NCBI RefSeq assembly: GCF_028473665.1
Contig: NZ_CP098774.1
Coordinates: 4,273,501-4,337,500, forward strand
Source of the DNA: Sphingomonas sp. QA11
GTDB lineage: Bacteria > Pseudomonadota > Alphaproteobacteria > Sphingomonadales > Sphingomonadaceae
Length of the DNA stretch: 64,000 bases
Direction of reading: 5' to 3'
Below, piece by piece: positions 54,259 to 62,467 of this stretch (positions within the stretch are counted from its first letter, which is position 1; every line of letters starts with the position of its first letter). Made by a program: the position numbers and the translations under genes. The notes beneath the pieces are model-generated. The model had not been told where the DNA came from, did not search any database, and worked only from the letters and a program-made list of their open reading frames with translations.

Positions 54259-56063
54259 TCTCCGCTAACGCTGGCCCCGCGCAAGATGATATCGGCAACT
54301 GGAGGACGCTCAGACGCTTTCTGCCTTACCTATGGTCGCGCCGCAATCCTACTTTCAAGCGACGGATTGTCGGCGCCCTGTTGCTCGTGCTGGCGGCAAA
54401 GGCGACGAGCCTTGCCCTCCCCTTTGCATACAAGCAGGCCGTAGACGCTCTCGCCGGTCAGTCCGACGACGCGGGCACGGTCGCCCTCGCCCTCGTCATC
54501 GCTTACGGAGCCGGCCGGTTCGGCGCCGTTCTTTTCGATCAGCTGCGCAATATCGCGTTTGAGCGCGTCGGGCAGGAGGCGACGCTGCATCTGGCGAGCG
54601 ATGTTTTCCGCCAGTTGCATCGACTTAGCCTGAGCTTCCACCTCGAAAGACGGATCGGCGAGATCTCCAAGATTATGGAGCGGGGAGCAAAAAGCATCAA
54701 TGCATTACTCTATTTTCTTCTGTTCAATATTATTCCTACCCTGCTTGAGCTGATTGCGGTCGCGATCATCTTTTATTTAAATTTCGGTTGGGAACTGGTG
54801 TTCGCGACAGCGCTAAGCGTCACGCTCTACATTCTCGTGACGCGGTTGATCACCGATTGGCGCACAGGGCTGCACGTCAATATGAATACGCTCGACGAAC
54901 AGGTGCTGGGCAATGCGATGGATTCGCTGCTGAACTACGAAACGGTCAAGTATTTCGGGGCGGAGGAACATGAACAGGCGCGCTACACGACTGCCGCGCG
55001 GGCCTATGCCGAAGCCGCGATCAAAAGCGAGAATTCGCTTGGCTGGCTGACCATCGTCCAGGCTCTTATCACCAACGCGCTGCTAACCGGCGCCATGGCG
55101 TGGACCGTGTGGGGCTGGGATAGGCACCGGCTGACCGTCGGCGATCTCGTCTTGGTCAACACCTATCTGATGCAGCTGTTCCGGCCGCTCGATATGATCG
55201 GCATGGTCTACCGCCTGCTCAGGCAAGGAATAGTCGACATGGCGGCGATGTTTCGCCTGCTGGATAGCACGGAGGAGGTCAAGGATCAGCCTGGCGCTCC
55301 GGCGCTGAAGATCGATCGGCCGGTCGTTACGTTCGAAGATGTATTTTTCGGCTATCGCGATGGTTTTCCCATTCTGCATGGCCTGAGCTTCGAAGTACAG
55401 GCCGGTCAAAGTATCGCGATAGTCGGACCCAGCGGTGCCGGGAAAAGCACCATCACGCGGCTGTTGTTCCGTTTCTACGACCCTTGGTCCGGGCGGATCC
55501 TGGTCGACGGGCAGAACATTAGCCATGTCTCTCAGGCCAGCTTAAGACAGCATATCGGCTTTGTCCCGCAGGACACAGTGCTGTTCAACGACACGATTGC
55601 CTACAACATCGCGTACGGACGCACGGGGGCTGCTTTAGATAGCGTGGTGAAGGCGGCACGCGACGCCGCGATGACGCCCTTTATCGAAAGATTTCCCGAT
55701 GGCTTCGCCACCCGGGTGGGACAGCGCGGCTTGCAGCTTTCCGGCGGAGAAAGGCAACGCCTCGCGATCGCCCGCACGTTGATCAAGGATCCGCCGATCC
55801 TGCTCTTGGACGAAGCCACCAGCGCGCTGGATACCCGCACCGAGCAGGAGATACTCGCGACGCTGCGTAAGCTGACCGCAGACCGCACGAGCATCTCGAT
55901 TGCGCATCGGCTTTCCACCATCGCGGATGCGGATGCCATCCTGGTTCTTGACCAGGGCGCTTTAGTCGAGCGGGGGACGCATAATGAACTACTCCGCCAA
56001 CGCGGATTATACGCGGATATGTGGATGAGGCAGCGTAACGACGAGCGGGGACCAGCGGCCTAG
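54255..56063 (+). CDS. Atm1/HMT1-type ABC half-exporter
   Basis: A 602-residue half-transporter. Six transmembrane helices lie within about 35-335, with the Atm1-type SFHLERRIGEISKIMERG and NYETVKYFGAEEHE segments. The ATPase domain (about 355-590) has Walker A GPSGAGKST, FVPQDTVLFNDTIAYNIAYG, signature LSGGERQR, Walker B ILLLDEATSAL and the H-loop in AHRLSTIADAD. Bacterial Atm1 proteins export glutathione-type thiol conjugates. As the last coupled gene of the operon it may instead move the cluster product across the inner membrane; a dispersed housekeeping role is the alternative. The start is GTG 54255. Confidence 0.9.
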   Translation: MISANAGPAQDDIGNWRTLRRFLPYLWSRRNPTFKRRIVGALLLVLAAKATSLALPFAYKQAVDALAGQSDDAGTVALALVIAYGAGRFGAVLFDQLRNIAFERVGQEATLHLASDVFRQLHRLSLSFHLERRIGEISKIMERGAKSINALLYFLLFNIIPTLLELIAVAIIFYLNFGWELVFATALSVTLYILVTRLITDWRTGLHVNMNTLDEQVLGNAMDSLLNYETVKYFGAEEHEQARYTTAARAYAEAAIKSENSLGWLTIVQALITNALLTGAMAWTVWGWDRHRLTVGDLVLVNTYLMQLFRPLDMIGMVYRLLRQGIVDMAAMFRLLDSTEEVKDQPGAPALKIDRPVVTFEDVFFGYRDGFPILHGLSFEVQAGQSIAIVGPSGAGKSTITRLLFRFYDPWSGRILVDGQNISHVSQASLRQHIGFVPQDTVLFNDTIAYNIAYGRTGAALDSVVKAARDAAMTPFIERFPDGFATRVGQRGLQLSGGERQRLAIARTLIKDPPILLLDEATSALDTRTEQEILATLRKLTADRTSISIAHRLSTIADADAILVLDQGALVERGTHNELLRQRGLYADMWMRQRNDERGPAA

Positions 56064-56328
56064 ACTAGTGACGGCCGCTCTGTCTGGAGACTCTATTCTT
56101 CGGGCGGAAGCCTCGCAATCGCGGCCGAATCGGCCCTCTGACGGTACTCGTGGAGAGTGCTCTTAAAGATCCCTCTAGTACCCAATCCGTTGCTTCGGAC
56201 GCCACCGAAAGCACGCCAGAGCCGCCTGCGTTTTCGTGCCGCTTGTGTCCAATACGTGTCCAACCGCCGGAGAGGGGTCCGGAAGCCCCCGAGGGGGTTG
56301 GCTAAGCCATTAATTTATAGAAAGAAAA
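56064..56328. other. Intergenic segment between the cluster and tRNA-Thr, possible attachment region
   Basis: Contains GTGTCCAA twice (56245-56252 and 56256-56263, an 11-bp period) and an inverted CCCCC/GGGGG hairpin at about 56286-56297 just downstream of the tRNA 3' end. Sequences of this type occur beside integrase genes that end at tRNA genes, but no integrase is encoded. I see no gene here. Confidence 0.35.
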
Positions 56329-56403
<75 letters not shown>

Positions 56404-56500
56404 ATTACCGGTCCGGAGCCCTTACGGCCAACGGCGGAGCGCGCCTAAGAGACGAGGGCGGCGGGATTGTCAAGGCGAAGCGGGCATCGGATAAGGCATT

Positions 56501-56629
56501 ATGGCCGACAAGGACGAGAAAGCCGCACGCCTCGCCGCTGCGTTGCGCGAGAATCTGCGGAAGCGGAAGGCCCAGGCACGGGCAGGCGATACACCGCCCG
56601 CGCCCCGCGAGGACGATTCTAGCCGATAG
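56501..56629 (+). CDS. Conserved-looking 42-residue basic protein
   Basis: ATG 56501 encodes a 42-residue helical, Lys/Arg/Ala-rich peptide beginning MADKDEKAARLAAALRENL and continuing RKRKAQARA, with a Pro-rich acidic tail. Small proteins of this pattern are frequent as uncharacterised genes in Alphaproteobacteria. Its last 11 bp overlap the convergent aminopeptidase gene. Function unknown; possibly nucleic-acid or ribosome associated, judging only by charge. Confidence 0.6.
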   Translation: MADKDEKAARLAAALRENLRKRKAQARAGDTPPAPREDDSSR

Positions 56630-58415
56630 GGGCGCACTTCGCCTGAAGCCATTCCGACTCCTCGCCCAGCATTTCGGGGCCCAGGATTTCCAGCACCTTG
56701 GCGTGATAGGCATTCAACCAGTCACGCTCCGCCACCGTCAGCAGGTCCGCCACGATCAGTGACCGCTCGATCGGGCAGAAGGTCAGCGTCTCGAACCCAA
56801 GCATCGGCTCATCGCCGCCGGGGATCGCGCGTTCCTCGACCAGGATCAGATTCTCGATTCGAATGCCGTATTCGCCCGCCTTATAGTAGCCCGGCTCGTT
56901 CGAGAGGATCATGCCAGCACGCAGCGGCTCGGACGGACCACCACCCGGATAGTTCGGCTTGGCGATACGCTGCGGCCCTTCATGCACCGACAGATAGGCG
57001 CCGACGCCGTGGCCGGTGCCATGCGCGAAATCGAGCCCCGCCTCCCACAGCGGCCGGCGCGCGAACGAATCGAGCTGGCCGCCATTGGTGCACGGCGGGA
57101 AGACCGCTGTCGCCAGTCCGATATGCCCCTTCAGCACACGGGTGAATCGGTCGCGCATCTCCTCGCTCGGCGCGCCGATGGGGATGACACGCGTCACGTC
57201 GGTCGTACCGTCGGCATATTGCCCGCCCGAATCGACCAGATAGAGCTGGCCGGGCTCGAGCGGCGCATTCGATTCGGGGGTCGAATGATAATGCGGGCTC
57301 GCCCCATGCGCGCCGGTCGCCGAGATGGTGTCGAACGAGGTGTCGCGCAGCACGCCGGTCGCCTCGCGATATGCCTGCAATCTGGCGACGCAGGACAATT
57401 CGGTCTGGCCGCCCTTGGGTGCTTCCTCCTCGACCCATTTGAGGAAGCGCGCCAGCGCCGCACCGTCGCGCACCGAGGCTGCGCGGTGGCCTGCGATCTC
57501 GACCGGATTCTTCATCGCCTTGGCCAGCACCACCGGATCGCGGAAGCTCAGCACCGTCGCCCCGCCTGCCTCGAGCCCGCCGAAGATCGCCGACACCGCC
57601 CGTTCGGGATCGGCCGCGACGCGCTTGCCGGCATAGGCGGCCAGCGCCGCCGGGAAGGCCGCGCGATCCCGCACCCGCACCGCATTGCCGAGATGCTTGA
57701 GCACGTCGTCAGCCACTTTCTCCGGCGCAACGAACAGGTCAGCGGTGCCATCGGCATCGATGATCGCATAGGCCAGCGCGACTGGCGTATGCGCCACGTC
57801 CTGCCCACGCACGTTGAGGGTCCAGGCGATCGAGTCGAGCGCCGAGAGCACCACCGCATCGGCCTTGTGCTCGGCCAGCCAGTCGGCGATCGCCGCACGC
57901 TTCTCCGCCGAGGACTGGCCGGCGCTGGCCTCGTCCTGCACGGCGAGCTTCGCATCCGACGGTTGCGGCCGGTCAGGCCACACCGCATCGACCGGGTTGG
58001 TGTCGACCGGGACCAGCGCCGCGCCGCGCCCGGCCAGGGCCTTGCCCGCTTCCTCGACCCAGCCGCGCGTGTGCAGCCATGGATCGTAGCCGATCCGGGC
58101 GCCCGCCGCCGCATGGGCGCCGAGCCACATCGAGATGCTCGTCGCCGGCACCGAGACATAGTCCCATTGCGCGCCGTCGACCTGCTCGCGCACCTGCAAG
58201 GTGTAGCGCCCGTCAGTGAAGATCGCTGCCTCCTCCGGCAGCACCACCGCGCTTCCGGCCGAACCCTGAAAACCGGTCAGCCAGGCAAGGCGCTGCGCAT
58301 AGGCGCCGACATATTCGCTCATATGCTCGTCGGTCAGCGGGACGACGAATCCGTCGAGCCGGTCACGCTTCAATTGTTCGCGAAGAGCGGCGAGGCGGGC
58401 GGCATGGGTGGACAT
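56619..58415 (-). CDS. Xaa-Pro aminopeptidase (M24B family)
   Basis: A 598-residue cytoplasmic metallopeptidase, the long three-domain form. Two N-terminal creatinase-like domains (about 1-310; TGFQGSAGSAVVLPEEAAIFTDGRY, SALDSIAWTLNVRG) precede the pita-bread catalytic domain with dinuclear metal ligands in VDSGGQYADGTTDVTR (two Asp), GTGHGVGAYLSVHEGP (His), SNEPGYYKAGEYGIRIENL (Glu) and FETLTFCPIE (Glu). It releases N-terminal residues preceding proline. ATG 58415 is the natural start. Housekeeping peptide turnover is the likely role; no link to the cluster is evident. Confidence 0.93.
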   Translation of the reverse strand: MSTHAARLAALREQLKRDRLDGFVVPLTDEHMSEYVGAYAQRLAWLTGFQGSAGSAVVLPEEAAIFTDGRYTLQVREQVDGAQWDYVSVPATSISMWLGAHAAAGARIGYDPWLHTRGWVEEAGKALAGRGAALVPVDTNPVDAVWPDRPQPSDAKLAVQDEASAGQSSAEKRAAIADWLAEHKADAVVLSALDSIAWTLNVRGQDVAHTPVALAYAIIDADGTADLFVAPEKVADDVLKHLGNAVRVRDRAAFPAALAAYAGKRVAADPERAVSAIFGGLEAGGATVLSFRDPVVLAKAMKNPVEIAGHRAASVRDGAALARFLKWVEEEAPKGGQTELSCVARLQAYREATGVLRDTSFDTISATGAHGASPHYHSTPESNAPLEPGQLYLVDSGGQYADGTTDVTRVIPIGAPSEEMRDRFTRVLKGHIGLATAVFPPCTNGGQLDSFARRPLWEAGLDFAHGTGHGVGAYLSVHEGPQRIAKPNYPGGGPSEPLRAGMILSNEPGYYKAGEYGIRIENLILVEERAIPGGDEPMLGFETLTFCPIERSLIVADLLTVAERDWLNAYHAKVLEILGPEMLGEESEWLQAKCAPIG

Positions 58416-58599
58416 CAGCGATCTTTCACAAAGAGACTTGAGCCCACGAAAACGTGACGCCCGGCATCGGCACGTGATGCCAGAAACGCCGCGGACAGGA
58501 CAAGGGTCGCGCGCGCCGGCGGCTTGATTGACATCGCGCGCCCGGCGCGCCTAGCCTTGATCCGGCGCCCGGTAGCGACAGGCGCCGAGGGGAGCAGCC

Positions 58600-59961
58600 G
58601 TGGCGGATCTGGCAAGTCAAACCCGGCGTCCCGTAACCGAGGATCGTCACGCGGCGGCCTTCCAGGCTGGCAGTCCCTCCACGGACAGCGCGCCGCTGGC
58701 AGGCGGCCAGCGAGTGGCCTTGCTCGTCCGCCAGCACGAAATGCTCAACCGGGGCCCGCATATCCTCGCCTTGCAGAGGGTCGCAACCATGCTGCGCGGC
58801 CCACAGACTGCATCGGTGTCGAGGCGCCCGCCCCCGCCCGTCAGTCCCGCGGTTCAGTTGAAGGCAGTCGTGCCGATCAATGACGATGCAGCGGTGGTGC
58901 AGCGAATCCAGATCGAGGCGTTGCTGGGCGACGCCGAGGACGCCGGGCAAATCAACACACAACTCGGCGATCTCATCGTGAACCGGCCGGGTGACGACGA
59001 AGCCGAGCAGGCCGAATTTGCCGATGCCTTGGTGCAGGCCGCCGGTTTCTGGCAGGGGCTTGGCGCGAACGAGATCGGAGATGTTGCCGCCGACCAACGC
59101 CTGGGTCTGATCGCGGCCTTGCTCGAAGGCGACGCACCGGCGGGCCTGCAGCGTTTGATGCGCTATTTTTTCGGCCTCGCCGGGCGGCCTCACGATGCGG
59201 CGCGCGGGATCGGCACGCTCGGCTTCGCGCGCAACGAGGCAGGCGGCATTGCCGGCATCGTTGGCCGCCCCGGCCTGTTCGCCATACCGACGGGCGCTGC
59301 CTCCCAGGCGCGTCGCCACATCACGGCATGGCACACGTTGCGCAACCTGATGAACCGCATCATCGCCAATTTCGACGCGCACGACCTTTCCGAAATATCC
59401 CGGGGAATCGTCGACGTGGTCGATCCCGAGATCGCGCGACAGGCAACGGATATCGCGCAGCGCGAAGCCGGAGAGGACGGCGTTGAATTTCGCATCCTCT
59501 GGCTGGCGATCGTCCTCAACAATGTCCCGCACAATCTCTGGCTTGGTGCGGCACGCGAGAATATCTCGATCAACACGCTGGCCGGGTTCATCGTGCGATG
59601 GACCGACGAGCTGCGCGCGGGAGACATCTCCATCGAGGTGTATCGTGATCGGCTTACCCGGTACAATGCCGGCTCTCCGATGGCGCGGCGGATCATCCAG
59701 CAGTTGCTCCACGAGATGGACCAGCCCCATGTCACCGAGCCGCCGGAAACCAGCCACCTCGCCATCTACGAGATCGTCCAGCGCGAGATCAGGCCCCAGC
59801 TCGAGATCGACCCGCGACGGCGCGAGCATATCTCACCTTTGCAATTGTTCCTCCATGAGGCTGGCGAGGGCGCCGTGGTCGTCGAGGAAATAGGGCATCT
59901 CTCGCGCGCGCTGCGAGACTTTGTGCGCGATCCGGCGGAAGACGATGGAGAACAGGCTTAG
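58600..59961 (+). CDS. Large protein with the cargo-like N-terminal signature, C-terminal domain unknown
   Basis: A 453-residue protein starting at GTG 58600 behind GAGGGGAGC. Residues 41-69 (LLVRQHEMLNRGPHI, then RVATMLRG) fit the same gapless signature as the proteins at 21002 and 22091, followed by a Pro-rich linker and AVQL near 85-88. The remaining ~360 residues are soluble and mostly helical, with acidic patches (NRPGDDEAEQAEF) and HTLRNLMNRIIANFDAHDL; I recognise no enzyme motif. By analogy it may be an injected effector. It stands between two peptidase genes without an obvious immunity partner. Confidence 0.6.
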   Translation: MADLASQTRRPVTEDRHAAAFQAGSPSTDSAPLAGGQRVALLVRQHEMLNRGPHILALQRVATMLRGPQTASVSRRPPPPVSPAVQLKAVVPINDDAAVVQRIQIEALLGDAEDAGQINTQLGDLIVNRPGDDEAEQAEFADALVQAAGFWQGLGANEIGDVAADQRLGLIAALLEGDAPAGLQRLMRYFFGLAGRPHDAARGIGTLGFARNEAGGIAGIVGRPGLFAIPTGAASQARRHITAWHTLRNLMNRIIANFDAHDLSEISRGIVDVVDPEIARQATDIAQREAGEDGVEFRILWLAIVLNNVPHNLWLGAARENISINTLAGFIVRWTDELRAGDISIEVYRDRLTRYNAGSPMARRIIQQLLHEMDQPHVTEPPETSHLAIYEIVQREIRPQLEIDPRRREHISPLQLFLHEAGEGAVVVEEIGHLSRALRDFVRDPAEDDGEQA

Positions 59962-59992
59962 ACAAGCCCGGCACGGGCACTAAAGGGAGCAT

Positions 59993-62053
59993 ATGACCGC
60001 ACCCAAGCCTCCCGTCGCCGACCGGCGCCCCCACAGTTTCACCGCGCACGGCATCACCATCGAGGACCCCTATGCCTGGATCAAGGATCCGGGCTATCCC
60101 GAGGTCACCGACAAGCAGGTGCTCGCCTATCTCAAGGCCGAGAACGCGTATTTCGAGGCGGTGATGGAACCGCACAAGCCGCTCATCGACCGGCTCTATG
60201 AAGAGATGAAGGGCCGCATCAAGGAAGACGATTCATCCGTTCCCCAGAAGGATGGCGACTGGCTCTACTGGACCGCGTTCGAGACCGGCGGCCAGTACCG
60301 CAAATGGTGGCGCAAGCCCGTTGCCGGAGGACCGGACGAACTGATCCTCGACGAACCGGCGCTCGCCGAGGGCAAGGAATATTTCCGCCTCGGCGCCTTT
60401 TCGGTCAGCAATAACGCGAAGCTGCTGGCCTATGCGATCGACGACAATGGCTCGGAGCGGTTCGAGGTTCGCGTCAAGGACCTGGAGACGGGCGAGCATC
60501 TGCCCGATATGATCCCCGGCATGCTTTCCGAGATCGTCTGGACCGCCGACGACAGCGGCTTCCTCTACGGCCTCGCCAACGAGCAATGGCGCACCGACAA
60601 TGCCCGGCTCCATCGGCTCGACACGCCGATCGACCAGGATATCGAGCTGTTCAAGGAGGCCGACGAGGGCTTCCGCGTCGGCGTCAGCGAGACGAGTTCG
60701 CGCAAATGGATCGTGATCGCGAGTGGCGACCATGTGACCAGCGAGGTATATCTCCTCCCGGCGGACAATGTGTTCGCCACGCCGCTCTGCGTCTCGCCCC
60801 GGAAGGTTGGCCGCGAATATGACGTGGACGAGCATGACGGCACACTGTTCATCCACACCAACGACACCGACCCGAACTTCCGCCTTTGCACGGCATCGAT
60901 CGAAGCGCCGGGCGAATGGACCGAGCTGATCGGCCCGTCGAAGCATTTCTACATGACCGGCGTGGACTGTTTCCGCGATTTCTTCATCGTCGACGGGCGC
61001 GAGGACGGTCTCGATCAGATCGAGATCCACCGCTATGATTCGTCCATCGCGCCGCAACGCATCGTCTTCCCCGAGGCAAGCTATGACGCCGGCCTCGGCA
61101 ACAATCCCGAATATGCGATGGACGTGCTGCGCGTCGGCTATGAATCGATGGTCACGCCAGGCACCGAATATGACTACGACGTCACCACGGCCGCGCTGAC
61201 CACGCTGAAGGTACAGGAAATCCCCTCGGGCTATGACGCCGACAAATACCGTACCGAGCGGGTGAAGATCGTCGCGCGCGACGGGACCGAGGTACCGGTC
61301 TCGATCGTCTATCCGAAGGATTTCCCGAAGGACGGCTCAGCGCCGCTCTTCCTCTACGCGTACGGCGCCTATGGCTATGCCATTCCGCCAGGCTTCTCGA
61401 CCGGGCGACTGAGCCTGCTCGACCGGGGTTTCGCTTACGCCATCGCGCATATTCGCGGCGGCGACGATCTCGGCCAGCAATGGTATCTCGACGGCAAGCT
61501 GGAGAAGCGCGAAAATACGTTCAACGACTTCGTCGACGTGGCGAAGGGCCTGATCGCGGGCGGCTGGACCAGCCCGGGCAAGATCGCGATCGCAGGCCGC
61601 TCGGCTGGCGGGGAGCTGATGGGTGCGGTGGTCAATTCCGATCCCGGCCTGTGGGGCGCGGTGATCGCCGATGTACCGTTCGTCGACGTGCTCAACACCA
61701 TGCTCGACGCCGATCTCCCGCTCACCCCCGGCGAATGGCCCGAATGGGGCAACCCGATCGAGGACAAAGCGGCGTTCGAGCTGATCAGATCCTATTCGCC
61801 CTATGACCAGGTGAAGGCGCAGGCCTATCCGCCGATGTTCATCTCCGGCGGCCTCAACGATCCGCGCGTGACCTATTGGGAGCCTACCAAATGGGCAGCG
61901 AAGCTCCGCGCGACCAAGACCGACGACAATATGCTGCTGCTCAAGACCAACATGGGCGCAGGGCATGGCGGCAAATCCGGCCGGTTCGAGAGCCTGCGTG
62001 AGGCAGCCGAGGAGCATGCCTTCGTCCTGTGGCAGATGGGCGTCGAGGACTGA
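59993..62053 (+). CDS. ptrB: Oligopeptidase B (prolyl oligopeptidase family S9)
   Basis: A 686-residue cytoplasmic serine peptidase cleaving short peptides after Arg or Lys. The seven-bladed propeller occupies about 75-400, begun by the DPYAWIKDPGYPEV entry strand. The alpha/beta-hydrolase domain (about 410-686) has YAYGAYGYAIPPGFS, HIRGGDDLGQQWY, the nucleophile Ser in AGRSAGGELMG, the acid in SGGLNDPRV and the His in GAGHGGKSGR. Length and motifs fit PtrB well. It is coupled to the thioesterase gene (TGATG). Confidence 0.93.
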   Translation: MTAPKPPVADRRPHSFTAHGITIEDPYAWIKDPGYPEVTDKQVLAYLKAENAYFEAVMEPHKPLIDRLYEEMKGRIKEDDSSVPQKDGDWLYWTAFETGGQYRKWWRKPVAGGPDELILDEPALAEGKEYFRLGAFSVSNNAKLLAYAIDDNGSERFEVRVKDLETGEHLPDMIPGMLSEIVWTADDSGFLYGLANEQWRTDNARLHRLDTPIDQDIELFKEADEGFRVGVSETSSRKWIVIASGDHVTSEVYLLPADNVFATPLCVSPRKVGREYDVDEHDGTLFIHTNDTDPNFRLCTASIEAPGEWTELIGPSKHFYMTGVDCFRDFFIVDGREDGLDQIEIHRYDSSIAPQRIVFPEASYDAGLGNNPEYAMDVLRVGYESMVTPGTEYDYDVTTAALTTLKVQEIPSGYDADKYRTERVKIVARDGTEVPVSIVYPKDFPKDGSAPLFLYAYGAYGYAIPPGFSTGRLSLLDRGFAYAIAHIRGGDDLGQQWYLDGKLEKRENTFNDFVDVAKGLIAGGWTSPGKIAIAGRSAGGELMGAVVNSDPGLWGAVIADVPFVDVLNTMLDADLPLTPGEWPEWGNPIEDKAAFELIRSYSPYDQVKAQAYPPMFISGGLNDPRVTYWEPTKWAAKLRATKTDDNMLLLKTNMGAGHGGKSGRFESLREAAEEHAFVLWQMGVED

Positions 62054-62442
62054 TGGCCTTCAGGCTCACCAGAACCGCGACTGACGCTGACATCGACGAG
62101 CTCGGTCACGTCAACAATGCGGTCTGGGTGAGGTGGATTCAGGACATCGCGGTTTCGCATTGGGAAGCGATCGCGTCGGCCGAGCAGCGCCAAGCCTATA
62201 TCTGGGTCGTGACCCGGCACGAGATCGACTATCGCGGCAATGTCGGTCCGGGGGAGATAGTGACGGGCGAGACCTGGGTTCCCGAACCGCCCAGGGGTGC
62301 CCGGTTCGACCGGCATGTGCGATTCACCGGCGCCGACGGCAAGGTGAAGGTTGAAGCGGTATCGACCTGGGCGCTGCTCGACCGCGCGACGGGGCGGTTG
62401 CTGCGGGTGCGGCCTGAACTGGCCGCGCCTTTCCTCACTTGA
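62053..62442 (+). CDS. Hot-dog-fold acyl-CoA thioesterase (4HBT family)
   Basis: A 129-residue thioesterase. TDADIDELGHVNNAVWVRWIQD contains the catalytic-loop Asp/His-Val-Asn-Asn pattern of 4-hydroxybenzoyl-CoA-type thioesterases, followed by the hot-dog strands HEIDYRGNVGPGEIVTGETWV. ATG 62053 shares a base with the oligopeptidase stop. Substrate unknown. It is 6 kb from the NRPS and I do not consider it the missing release enzyme without evidence. Confidence 0.85.
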   Translation: MAFRLTRTATDADIDELGHVNNAVWVRWIQDIAVSHWEAIASAEQRQAYIWVVTRHEIDYRGNVGPGEIVTGETWVPEPPRGARFDRHVRFTGADGKVKVEAVSTWALLDRATGRLLRVRPELAAPFLT

Positions 62443-62467
62443 TCCTCCCGTGCCGGGGAGGAATTGA

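Noticed and set aside
62053..62442. Thioesterase as the NRPS release enzyme
   Set aside because: It is a hot-dog acyl-CoA type coupled to oligopeptidase B, 6 kb from the cluster; no evidence of involvement.
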